Below the pieces are notes generated by a model, which was given only the letters and a program-made list of their open reading frames with translations, did no database searches and was not told where the DNA came from. A DNA stretch of 17,271 nucleotides from an uncultured Verrucomicrobiales bacterium. GTDB taxonomy: Bacteria > Verrucomicrobiota > Verrucomicrobiae > Limisphaerales > CANJSG01. The first letter of the stretch is position 1. Each line of letters starts with the position of its first letter. The DNA lies in the NCBI GenBank assembly GCA_946480965.1, contig CAMLMI010000061.1, forward strand, positions 1 through 17,271, in the 5' to 3' direction. Position numbers and translations under genes: made by a program. Of the stretch, positions 1 through 6,849 are shown piece by piece.

Positions 1-1
1 C

Positions 2-3000
2 ACCAATCCCACCAACAACTTCCTCGGCACCACGGACCAACAGCCGATGGCCTTCCGCGTCAATGGCACCAACGTCCTGTTGCTCTCGACCAACGGTGCT
101 ACCTCCTTCGGCACCCGCGCCTTGGCCACCAACGTCGGCGCCTTCGTCTTCGCCGACAGCCAGAACACTGACTTCGGCTCCACCGCCTCCAACCAGTTCA
201 GCGTCCGCGCCCAAGGCGGCGTCCGCTTCGTGACCGGCGGCGCCGGCCTCAGCGTAGATGGCGGCACGGTCCTGACCAACGGCAGTGCCCTCCAGGCCTC
301 CCGCCTAACCGGCACGATCCCGAGCGCGGTGATCGGCGGCAGCTCCATCACCGGCGACAAGCTGGCGCCGGGCAGCGTGACCTCCGGGGCTCTGGCCGAC
401 GGAGCGGTCTCGGTCCAGAAGCTCCAGACCCTTCCCTCCACGCCGTTGCTCGCCACCTTCAACAACCCCACCCCGGCAAATGCAGACTCCTTCGGCTACT
501 CCGTCGCGGCTGTCGGAACGGACCGCGTGCTCATCGGGGCAATCCAAGACGACAGCGGGGCGAACAATGCCGGAGCGGCGTATCTGTTCAGCAAGACCGG
601 CACGCTGCTCACGACGTTCACCAACCCAACCCCGGTGAACTCCGATCTCTTCGGTGTTTCCGTGGCAGCAGTGGGCACCGACCGGATTCTCATCGGGGCG
701 TATGGGGACGACGCCGGGGCGGCGTATCTGTTCAGCACCAACGGCACGTTGCTGACCACGTTCACCAACCCCACCCCGGCAAATAGCGATCTCTTCGGAG
801 TTTCCGTGGCGGCACTGGGGATCGACCGCGTGCTCATCGGGGCCCATCGGGACTCCACGGGCGCGGGCAACACCGGAGCGGCGTATCTCTTCAGCACCAA
901 CGGCACGCTGCTGGCCACCTTCACCAACCCCACCCCGGCATTTGAAGACAGCTTCGGCTACTCCGTGGCGGCGGTCGGCACCGACCGGGTGCTCATCGGG
1001 GCGTTTGATGACAGCACCGGAGCCACGAACACGGGCGCGGCCTACCTGTTCAGCACGAACGGCACCTTGCTGACCACCTTCACCAACCCCACTCCGGCGT
1101 TCGGCGACCAATTCGGCGTCTCGGTGGCGGCGCTGGGCAGCGACCGCGTGCTCATCGGGGCGAACTCCGACGATGCGGGGGCGACCAATTCAGGGGCGGC
1201 GTATCTCTTCAGCACCAACGGCACGCTGCTGACCACCTTCACCAATCCCAGCGTGGCAAACGGCGACTTGTTCGGCTACTCCGTGGCGGCGGCGGGCATC
1301 GACCGCGTGCTCATCGGGGCGCCTTACGATGACCTGGGTGTGGCCGGCTCCGGCACCGCCTATTTGTTCAGCACCAACGGCACCCTGCTGGCGACCCTCG
1401 TCAACCCCACCGTCGCACCCAACGACTACTTCGGATTCGCCGTCGCCGCGCTGGGATCAGGCCAAATCGTCGTGGGACAATTGGCCAACGACGCGGGGAC
1501 GGCCTATCTCTTCAGCCTGGACGGCACTCCGTATGTTCCCGGCCTCGTCAGCCAAGGCGTCGTGGACCAGGCCATCACCTCCGCAGCTCTGGCTCCCGGG
1601 GCAGTCACGGCGGACAAATTCTCGGCCGGGGCCGTCCTCTCGGCGCTGGCGGCGAGCAATGTGAACTTCCAGGCGGGCAACACGGTCATCGGCGCGGGCA
1701 ACGTGGTCTCGAACGGGGTCGTCCGCTCCACCATCGCCGGTGGCGGTATCACCGGTTTTCCAAACAGCATCGGCTCGGACTCCTCCTTCATCGGCGCGGG
1801 CAACGTGAATCGCATCGGAAACGGCTTCAACAACGCCTTCATCGGCGCGGGCTTCGCCAATACCATCCTCGGCTACGGCGGCTTCATCGGCGCGGGCAAC
1901 AACAACCGCATTGACTTCAATGCTTTCCAAGGAGTCATCGCGGGCGGTGACGTCAATCAGATCGCGCCCAGCGTTAGTTTCGGGACCATTCCTGGCGGAC
2001 AGCGTAACTTCGTGGGTGGCGACTTTGGCTTCGCGGCCGGCCGGCGCGCCAAGGCCAATCACGCGGGAGCGTTCGTCTGGGCGGATTCGACGGATGCGGA
2101 CTTCGGCTCCACCGGCACCAACCAGTTCCTCGTCCGCGCCACCGGCGGCGTCGGGATCAACAAGACCAACCCGGCCACCGCGCTGGACGTGAACGGCACC
2201 GTCACGGCCAGCAACTTCGTCACGCAGGACGGCACACTCCTCTTTGCCGGTCTCAACGCCGGCGCATTGACCAACCTCAATGCCACCAGTCTGACCGGCA
2301 CCGTGCCCGACGCGCGGTTGAGCGCCAACGTCAGCAAGCTCGGCTCCAGCATCGATTCGGCGGAGATCGCCAACGGCACGATCACGACGAACGACCTGAG
2401 CGCGGCCGTGCTGAACGGCACCTTCTGGAAATTGGGCGGCAACGCGGGCACGAATCCCACCAACAACTTCCTCGGCACCACCGACGACCAGCCGCTGGAA
2501 TTCAAGGTCAACAACCGGCGCGGGCTGCGACTGGAGTTTAATGAGCGCATCATTTATGGCGCGACGATCAACGTCATCGGCGGCCACGAAGGAAACGAGA
2601 TCAACTCGGGTGTGGGCGGAGGAACGATCTCTGGAGGCGGCAACGCAGCCGGCGTCAACATTGTGAGCCACGATTTCGGAACCGTTGGCGGCGGCTATGA
2701 CAATCGCACCCTTGGCTTGGCGGCAACGGTCGGCGGCGGCGAAGGCAACAACGCAAGGGGATACTTCGCAACCGTTGGCGGAGGCGCAGCTAACGAAGCC
2801 TACGACAACGATGCGACCGTCGGCGGAGGGCGGGACAACAGAGCCAAAGGAGTGTCGTCCACGGTCGGCGGAGGGGAAGGCAACATTACGGATGGTGACC
2901 TCGCTACCATACCGGGCGGACACTCAAATTTTGCCACCGATCACGCCTTCGCGGCGGGATCCCAGGCCAAGGCCAATCACACCGGTGCCTTCGTCTGGGG

Positions 3001-4285
3001 GGATTCGCAGAGCACCGACTTCGCCTCCACGGCCGCCAACCAGTTCCTCATCCGCGCCTCCGGCGGGGTGGGCATCAACACCAACAACCCGAACGGAGCC
3101 GCGCTCGCCGTGAACGGCACGATCACCGCCACCGGCTTCTCCGGCAACGGCAGCAGCCTGACCTCCCTCAACGCGACGCAACTGACCGGCACTGTCTCCG
3201 ATGCGAGGCTCTCGGCCAACGTAGCCCGGCGCAACCAAATCAATACCTTCACGGCCAACCAGAACATCCAGGGGACGCTCGAGGTGGCCGGCACAGTCAC
3301 CGCCACCGGCTTCTCCGGCAACGGCAGCGGATTGACCGGGGTCGCCCAACTGGGTTCCCCCAACGCTTTCGAATCTAGCGCCAACTTCGCAGGCCCGGTG
3401 ACCGCCCCAGCGTTTTTCGGCGAAGGCGCTGGCCTGGCCGGGGTCGCCAAATTGGGCTCCGCAAACGCTTTCGAAGCGGGCAGCAGCTTCAACGGCACGG
3501 TCACCGCCACGTCGTTCTCCGGCAATGGCAGCGCCTTGACGGGCGTCGCCGCGCTCGGCGCGGCCAACACCTTCAACAGCGACAATTTCTTCCTCGGCCT
3601 CATCTCGGCAGCCACGGTGAACAGCGGCACGAGCGTGCGGGTGGATACGCTCGGCCTGAACAACGGGGCGATCTTCGGGGCGGGCTCCCCGGGACTGACT
3701 TTCGGAGGGGGCAACTCCGGTGAAGGCATCGCCTCCAAGCGAACGGCGGGCGGCAACCAGTTCGGGCTGGATTTCTACACCGGCTACACCGCCCGGTTGA
3801 GCATCCAGGGCAACGGCAACGTCGGCGTCGGCCGCCTCCCCACTGCGAACAAGCTGGAAGTCGAAGGCAACGCTTCCAAGACGACCGCCAGCGGTTGGGC
3901 GGCCAACTCCGACCGCCGCATCAAGCAGGACATCCGGACGGTGGACAGCGCCTTGGACACCTTGAACCGCGTGCGCCTCGTCAGCTTCCGCTACACCGAC
4001 GACTACCGCGCCGCGCACCCCTCGGTGACGGACCGGCCGTATCTGAACGTCATCGCCCAGGAGTTCGCCGAGGTCTTCCCCGACCACGTCCAGTCCAGCG
4101 GCGAGAAACTGCCCGACGGCTCCGAGATCCTCCAGGTGGACACCTATCCCCTGACCATCTACTCCGCCGCCGCCATCCAGGAACTCAGCCGCAAGGTGGA
4201 GGAGAAAGACGCGAAGATCGCTGACCTCGAAGCTCGGCTGGAAAAACTGGAACGGATGATGGAGGCTCAAGCCGCCGGACGTTGA
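2..4285 (+). CDS. Giant modular surface/secreted repeat protein with FG-GAP propeller and C-terminal S74 chaperone (5' partial)
   Basis: The reading frame is already open at base 2 and reads TNPTNNFLGTT before the first ATG (base 47). The same phrase recurs near base 2455, so the true start lies left of the window. Residue numbers count from the ATG at 47. Domains in order: a 29-residue GAFVFADS module; seven FG-GAP-like repeats of 48 or 53 residues (about 134-494); Gly-rich, Asn-rich repeats resembling YadA/Hia heads; a second GAFVWADS module; six exact 15-residue TVGGG repeats; a third GAFVW module; three 34-residue FSGNGS repeats; and a C-terminal Peptidase_S74 domain with the motif NSDRRIKQD. 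Its Ser1288-Asp1289 pair matches the self-cleavage site of endosialidase/tail-spike chaperones. The last ~35 residues form a charged coiled coil. From family knowledge, S74 domains trimerise a fibre and then cut themselves off. I infer a trimeric extracellular fibre or adhesin; the ligand is unknown. The two genes downstream are closely packed and also secreted. A prophage tail fibre is less likely because no phage genes are nearby. Confidence 0.85.
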   Translation, partial: TNPTNNFLGTTDQQPMAFRVNGTNVLLLSTNGATSFGTRALATNVGAFVFADSQNTDFGSTASNQFSVRAQGGVRFVTGGAGLSVDGGTVLTNGSALQASRLTGTIPSAVIGGSSITGDKLAPGSVTSGALADGAVSVQKLQTLPSTPLLATFNNPTPANADSFGYSVAAVGTDRVLIGAIQDDSGANNAGAAYLFSKTGTLLTTFTNPTPVNSDLFGVSVAAVGTDRILIGAYGDDAGAAYLFSTNGTLLTTFTNPTPANSDLFGVSVAALGIDRVLIGAHRDSTGAGNTGAAYLFSTNGTLLATFTNPTPAFEDSFGYSVAAVGTDRVLIGAFDDSTGATNTGAAYLFSTNGTLLTTFTNPTPAFGDQFGVSVAALGSDRVLIGANSDDAGATNSGAAYLFSTNGTLLTTFTNPSVANGDLFGYSVAAAGIDRVLIGAPYDDLGVAGSGTAYLFSTNGTLLATLVNPTVAPNDYFGFAVAALGSGQIVVGQLANDAGTAYLFSLDGTPYVPGLVSQGVVDQAITSAALAPGAVTADKFSAGAVLSALAASNVNFQAGNTVIGAGNVVSNGVVRSTIAGGGITGFPNSIGSDSSFIGAGNVNRIGNGFNNAFIGAGFANTILGYGGFIGAGNNNRIDFNAFQGVIAGGDVNQIAPSVSFGTIPGGQRNFVGGDFGFAAGRRAKANHAGAFVWADSTDADFGSTGTNQFLVRATGGVGINKTNPATALDVNGTVTASNFVTQDGTLLFAGLNAGALTNLNATSLTGTVPDARLSANVSKLGSSIDSAEIANGTITTNDLSAAVLNGTFWKLGGNAGTNPTNNFLGTTDDQPLEFKVNNRRGLRLEFNERIIYGATINVIGGHEGNEINSGVGGGTISGGGNAAGVNIVSHDFGTVGGGYDNRTLGLAATVGGGEGNNARGYFATVGGGAANEAYDNDATVGGGRDNRAKGVSSTVGGGEGNITDGDLATIPGGHSNFATDHAFAAGSQAKANHTGAFVWGDSQSTDFASTAANQFLIRASGGVGINTNNPNGAALAVNGTITATGFSGNGSSLTSLNATQLTGTVSDARLSANVARRNQINTFTANQNIQGTLEVAGTVTATGFSGNGSGLTGVAQLGSPNAFESSANFAGPVTAPAFFGEGAGLAGVAKLGSANAFEAGSSFNGTVTATSFSGNGSALTGVAALGAANTFNSDNFFLGLISAATVNSGTSVRVDTLGLNNGAIFGAGSPGLTFGGGNSGEGIASKRTAGGNQFGLDFYTGYTARLSIQGNGNVGVGRLPTANKLEVEGNASKTTASGWAANSDRRIKQDIRTVDSALDTLNRVRLVSFRYTDDYRAAHPSVTDRPYLNVIAQEFAEVFPDHVQSSGEKLPDGSEILQVDTYPLTIYSAAAIQELSRKVEEKDAKIADLEARLEKLERMMEAQAAGR
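446..1528 (+). repeat. Seven tandem FG-GAP-like blade repeats (five of 159 bp, two of 144 bp)
   Basis: Seven in-frame tandem copies start at 446, 605, 749, 908, 1067, 1226 and 1385. Each encodes LL(A/T)TF-NPTP, then (F/Y)G-SVAA-G-DR(V/I)LIGA, a D-DD/G loop, and GAAYLFSTNGT. Copies 2 and 7 are 144 bp and lack about five loop residues; the others are exactly 159 bp. Exactly seven blades is the number needed to close an integrin-type beta-propeller, and the FG and GA motifs with Asp-rich loops fit FG-GAP repeats. Several copies share near-identical DNA stretches, which suggests recent duplication or gene conversion. Confidence 0.85.
2681..2950 (+). repeat. Six tandem 45-bp repeats encoding TVGGG units
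   Basis: Six consecutive 15-residue units start at 2681, 2726, 2771, 2816, 2861 and 2906. Each begins with T(V/I)(G/P)GG and has an Asn at position 8. The strict 15-residue spacing, with Gly and Asn at fixed places, resembles the left-handed beta-roll of YadA/Hia trimeric adhesin heads. A looser version of the pattern (FIGAGN-N) occurs around 1780-1960. Confidence 0.8.
3296..3601 (+). repeat. Three tandem 102-bp repeats (34 residues each) before the S74 domain
   Basis: Three copies start at 3296, 3398 and 3500, each coding VTA-(G/A/S)F(S/F)G(N/E)G-(G/A)L(T/A)GVA-LG-(P/A)N-F. A partial related unit lies just upstream near 3119. The units resemble the shaft repeats common in bacterial proteins that carry an S74 tail. 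They probably form the stalk between the adhesive head and the chaperone. Confidence 0.75.
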
Positions 4286-4305
4286 AAACACGACCCCAAC
4301 CGACG

Positions 4306-4755
4306 ATGAAACCTTCCGCCCCACTGATGCCGGTCCTGCTGTTCGTCGGCCTCGCCGGGTCCGCCGTCGCGCAGTATTCCATCCCGTGGTCGAAGATCGC
4401 GGGAGGCGGTGGCACGAGCACCGGCGGCGTTTATCGCGTCACCGGCACCATCGGCCAGCATGACGCCGGACCCACCATGACCAACGGCGTCTATGCGTTG
4501 ACCGGCGGCTATTGGAGCCTGCTGCAGGTGGTGCAGACGCCGGGCGCGCCGACGCTGACGCTCACGTTGACCGCAACGAACACCGCGATCGTTTCCTGGC
4601 CGTCGCCCTCCACCGGCTTCGTGCTCCAGCAGGCCACGGATCTCGGCGCGGCCGATTGGGGCGCCGCGCCCGCTCCGTCGGACAACGGCACGACGAAGTT
4701 CCTCGTCGTCGATCCGCCGAGCGGCATCCGCTTCTACCGCTTGATGAAGCCATGA
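4306..4755 (+). CDS. Small secreted protein of unknown function with GTIGQ/LTGGYW motifs
   Basis: This 149-residue protein starts with a clear Sec signal peptide (MKPSAPLMPVLLFVGLAGSAVA, cleavage before QYSIPW). I chose the ATG at 4306; an in-frame TTG at 4282 would overlap the previous stop and add eight polar residues ahead of the signal. The mature N-terminal part has IAGGGGTSTGGVYRVTGTIG followed by a downstream LTGGYWS, a phrase I recognise from secreted proteins of Verrucomicrobiota and related phyla but cannot assign to a function. The C-terminal ~55 residues (WPSPSTGFVLQQATDL to FYRLMKP) look like a small beta-rich module that also ends the secreted protein at 15928-16905. The gene sits 20 bp after the repeat-protein stop, and its TGA overlaps the ATG of the metalloprotease gene, so the three are probably cotranscribed. 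I infer a role as accessory or partner of the giant fibre. No Shine-Dalgarno sequence is visible. Confidence 0.75.
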   Translation: MKPSAPLMPVLLFVGLAGSAVAQYSIPWSKIAGGGGTSTGGVYRVTGTIGQHDAGPTMTNGVYALTGGYWSLLQVVQTPGAPTLTLTLTATNTAIVSWPSPSTGFVLQQATDLGAADWGAAPAPSDNGTTKFLVVDPPSGIRFYRLMKP

Positions 4756-5528
4756 AGTTCCTTCGCCTGCTCCCCGCCGCCTCGTTTGCCGCGCTGATGC
4801 TTCTCGGAACCGGCTCGACCCGGGCCGCCGAGGAATCCGCGGCCGAGCATCGCAATGACCGCACCACCCGCCCGCAACCCTGGCCCGGCGGCGTGGTGCC
4901 CTACGACGTTTCCAAGCTGACCGAAGACCAGCAGGCGATCGCCCGGACGGCGATGAAGCGCTGGGAAGAGACCGGCGCGAACCTCCGCTTCGTGCCGCGC
5001 ACGAACGAGACGGCCTACGTCCACTTCACCGGCCGGACCGATGCGGGCAACAACGCCAGCCATGTCGGCTACGAACCGGAGAAGCGTCTGGACATTAACA
5101 TCACGGCCTTCTGGTGGCGGCAGGGCGAATGGATGCCGGCGCACGAGCTGGGACACGCGCTGGGCTTCTTCCACGAACACCAGCGCTGGGACCGCGACCG
5201 CTTCCTCACGGTGAACTACGGGAACATCAAGGAAGGCCGGGCCCACGACTACGACTGGATTCCGAAGACGAACTGGATCACCTCGGCCACCGCCTACGAC
5301 TACCGCTCGATCATGCACTACCGCGTGTGCTGGACCGGGCGCTGCGAATCGGACTGCAAGGATGGGCTGGGCGAAAGCCCCTGCTCGGTGCTCGATCCCG
5401 TGGGCGCGGAGCACGACGGCGTGATCGGCCAATGGGGCGACAACAAGATCAGCGCCACCGACGCGGAAGAGGCGCGGCTGGTCTATGGAGTCGCGGTGCA
5501 ACCGGCTGCTCCCGGAAAAGCGCCCTAG
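4752..5528 (+). CDS. Secreted astacin-family (M12A) zinc metalloprotease
   Basis: This 258-residue protein is an astacin-like zinc endopeptidase. The full signature HELGHALGFFHEHQRWDRD runs from His131, with zinc ligands His131, His135 and His141 and catalytic Glu132. The Met-turn SIMHY follows with Met188 and Tyr190, the usual fifth ligand. The N-terminus (MKFLRLLPAASFAALMLLGT, then RAAEE) is a signal peptide, so the enzyme should act outside the cytoplasm. Only a short segment precedes the catalytic domain, which opens at WPGGVVPYDVS, so any propeptide is minimal. Four Cys residues cluster after the Met-turn (WTGRCESDC to SPCSV) and could form disulfides. The ATG start overlaps the preceding stop as ATGA, indicating translational coupling. 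The frame is open upstream of this ATG, but that stretch is a shadow of the neighbouring gene. From context I infer it processes or releases surface proteins, perhaps the large fibre upstream. The substrate cannot be read from sequence. Confidence 0.92.
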   Translation: MKFLRLLPAASFAALMLLGTGSTRAAEESAAEHRNDRTTRPQPWPGGVVPYDVSKLTEDQQAIARTAMKRWEETGANLRFVPRTNETAYVHFTGRTDAGNNASHVGYEPEKRLDINITAFWWRQGEWMPAHELGHALGFFHEHQRWDRDRFLTVNYGNIKEGRAHDYDWIPKTNWITSATAYDYRSIMHYRVCWTGRCESDCKDGLGESPCSVLDPVGAEHDGVIGQWGDNKISATDAEEARLVYGVAVQPAAPGKAP

Positions 5529-5621
5529 CCCCGGGTCTCCGGACAAGCTCATTGCCAGTTTGGGCCGAGATCGGAACAGCCACTTGCCTCCGTTGGCCAG
5601 CCATCCACCTTCACCACTGCC

Positions 5622-6410
5622 ATGACGATCAAAGACACCGAGTCGGTCGAGCTCCAGACCTCCACCGGGCCGATGAAGGCCCATGTGTTCCGACCCCAGG
5701 CTCCCGGAAAATATCCCGGCATCGTCCTCTACTCGGAGATCTTCCAGGTCACTGCACCCATTCGCCGCACCGCTGCGTTCTTCGCCGGGCACGGCTTTGT
5801 CGTGGTGGTGCCGGAGATCTGGCACGAGTTCGAGGCTCCGGGTTGCGTGTTGAACTACGACCAGGCGGGCGCGGATCGCGGCAACGCCTTGAAGCTGGAG
5901 AAGGAATTGCGCGGATTGGACGGCGACGCCCGGGCCTGCCTCGACTTCCTGAAAGCGCATCCCGCCTGCACCGGACGGCTCGGCGTGCTCGGCATCTGCA
6001 TCGGCGGCCATCTCAGCTTCCGCGCCGCCGCCACGAATCCCGACGTGCGCGCCGCCGTGTGTTTCTACGCCACGGACATCCACAAGGGTTCCCTCTCGAA
6101 GACCGGCGACGACACGCTTTCCCTCGCCAAGAACATCCGGGGCGAGCTGCTGCTGTTCTGGGGTCGCCAGGACCCGCACGTCCCCTTGGAAGGCCGGAAG
6201 AAGATCTACAACCATCTCTGCGAGGTGAACGCGAACTTCACCTGGCACGAGTTCAACGGCCAGCACGCCTTCATCCGCGACGAGGGCCACCGCTACGATC
6301 CCGCGCTCGCCCTCCAATGCCAGCTGATGGCGCTGGAGCTTTTTCATCGTCGGCTCGGCGAAGGCGACCAACCGGCCGATGCCGGAGGTCCGGCCGAGAA
6401 TCGGCATTGA
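5622..6410 (+). CDS. Dienelactone hydrolase family protein
   Basis: This 262-residue cytoplasmic alpha/beta-hydrolase has no signal peptide. The nucleophile elbow is GICIGG with Cys126, matching the Cys nucleophile of dienelactone hydrolases rather than the Ser of most esterases. Asp184 (GRQDPHVP) and His215 (GQHAFIRDE) complete the triad, and Glu39 in SEIFQV matches the Glu that interacts with the Cys in the family. Length is normal for the family. Dienelactone hydrolase opens 4-carboxymethylenebutenolide in chlorocatechol breakdown, but most bacterial homologues act on unknown lactones or esters, and no aromatic-degradation genes are nearby, so the substrate is open. It lies 93 bp after the protease gene and converges with the transporter gene whose stop is 16 bp away. 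The C-terminal tail after about residue 245 is low-complexity. No Shine-Dalgarno sequence precedes the ATG. Confidence 0.88.
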   Translation: MTIKDTESVELQTSTGPMKAHVFRPQAPGKYPGIVLYSEIFQVTAPIRRTAAFFAGHGFVVVVPEIWHEFEAPGCVLNYDQAGADRGNALKLEKELRGLDGDARACLDFLKAHPACTGRLGVLGICIGGHLSFRAAATNPDVRAAVCFYATDIHKGSLSKTGDDTLSLAKNIRGELLLFWGRQDPHVPLEGRKKIYNHLCEVNANFTWHEFNGQHAFIRDEGHRYDPALALQCQLMALELFHRRLGEGDQPADAGGPAENRH

Positions 6411-6438
6411 ACGGCGCTCTTCTCCGTCACGGCGCCGT
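6411..6438. terminator. Possible stem-loop between convergent genes
   Basis: ACGGCGC (6411-6417) pairs perfectly with GCGCCGT (6432-6438) around a 14-base loop, exactly between and overlapping the ends of the convergent hydrolase and transporter genes. Position fits a bidirectional terminator, but there is no T tract on either side, so function is uncertain. Confidence 0.25.
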
Positions 6439-6849
6439 CGGTTTCGTCGCGGCGGGGGGCTCGGCGGACTTCTGCTTCTCGCTGTAGGTGATGAGCGCGG
6501 CGCCGATCAGGATGAAGGCCACGCCGCTCCAGCGAAGCGTCGTGATCGTTTCCTTCAGGATCAGCTTCGCGGCGAGGGTGGTGAAGACGAAGCTCAGGGC
6601 GGTCATCGGCCAGACGAAGCTCACGTCGGCCCGGCTGAGCAGATAGAGCAAGGTGCCGAAGAAGATCGCCTCCAGCGCGACGCCGGCCAACAGCGTGGGA
6701 TTCGTGGCTCCGGCTTTGAACAGACGCCAGACCTCGGCCACGGAGACCGCCTTCATCTCGCCCAGCTCCTTGATCCCGCGGCTGAGCAGCACCACGCCGG
6801 CGGCTTCGCAGAGCAGGCCAAACAGGAGGATGACGATGAGCTTGGTCAC
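6427..6849 (-). CDS. Four-helix EamA/DMT-superfamily-like membrane protein
   Basis: This 140-residue protein has four predicted membrane helices (about 3-22, 52-72, 78-98 and 104-122). The pattern KLILKETITTLRWSGVAFIL is typical of the last helix pair of EamA (drug/metabolite transporter) proteins. It equals half of a ten-helix EamA protein, so it should work as a dimer, as SMR and ArnE/ArnF proteins do. The start is GTG at 6849; GTGA overlaps the stop of hpnK, so the two are coupled. The C-terminal tail is Pro/Ala/Lys-rich and cytoplasmic or disordered. Because it follows hpnD and hpnK directly, I infer that it moves a hopanoid-related lipid or sugar-lipid intermediate across the membrane, by analogy with the undecaprenyl-aminoarabinose flippase ArnEF. 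That role is unproven; a small-molecule exporter is the alternative. Confidence 0.78.
   Translation of the reverse strand: MTKLIVILLFGLLCEAAGVVLLSRGIKELGEMKAVSVAEVWRLFKAGATNPTLLAGVALEAIFFGTLLYLLSRADVSFVWPMTALSFVFTTLAAKLILKETITTLRWSGVAFILIGAALITYSEKQKSAEPPAATKPTAP

Noticed and set aside
446..1528. Evenly spaced tandem repeats as a CRISPR array or non-coding minisatellite
   Set aside because: Units are 159 or 144 bp, contiguous without spacers, in frame, and encode conserved blade residues.
2..4285. Prophage tail-fibre gene
   Set aside because: The S74 domain is phage-like, but no capsid, tail, lysis or integrase genes occur around it, and the neighbours are secreted bacterial-type proteins. 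The region left of the window is unseen.
4282..4305. TTG at 4282 as start of the small secreted protein
   Set aside because: It adds a polar stretch before the signal peptide; the ATG at 4306 gives a standard signal peptide.
2924..4324. Long - strand open frame of 466 codons opposite the repeat protein, and a similar one at 1457-2923
   Set aside because: Both are the antisense of a repetitive GC-rich gene; the products are low-complexity Gly/Arg/Val-rich with no motifs, while the + frame has clear domains.
4734..6407. 557-codon - strand frame across the astacin and hydrolase genes
   Set aside because: It runs across two well-supported + strand genes and their gap and has no recognisable domain.
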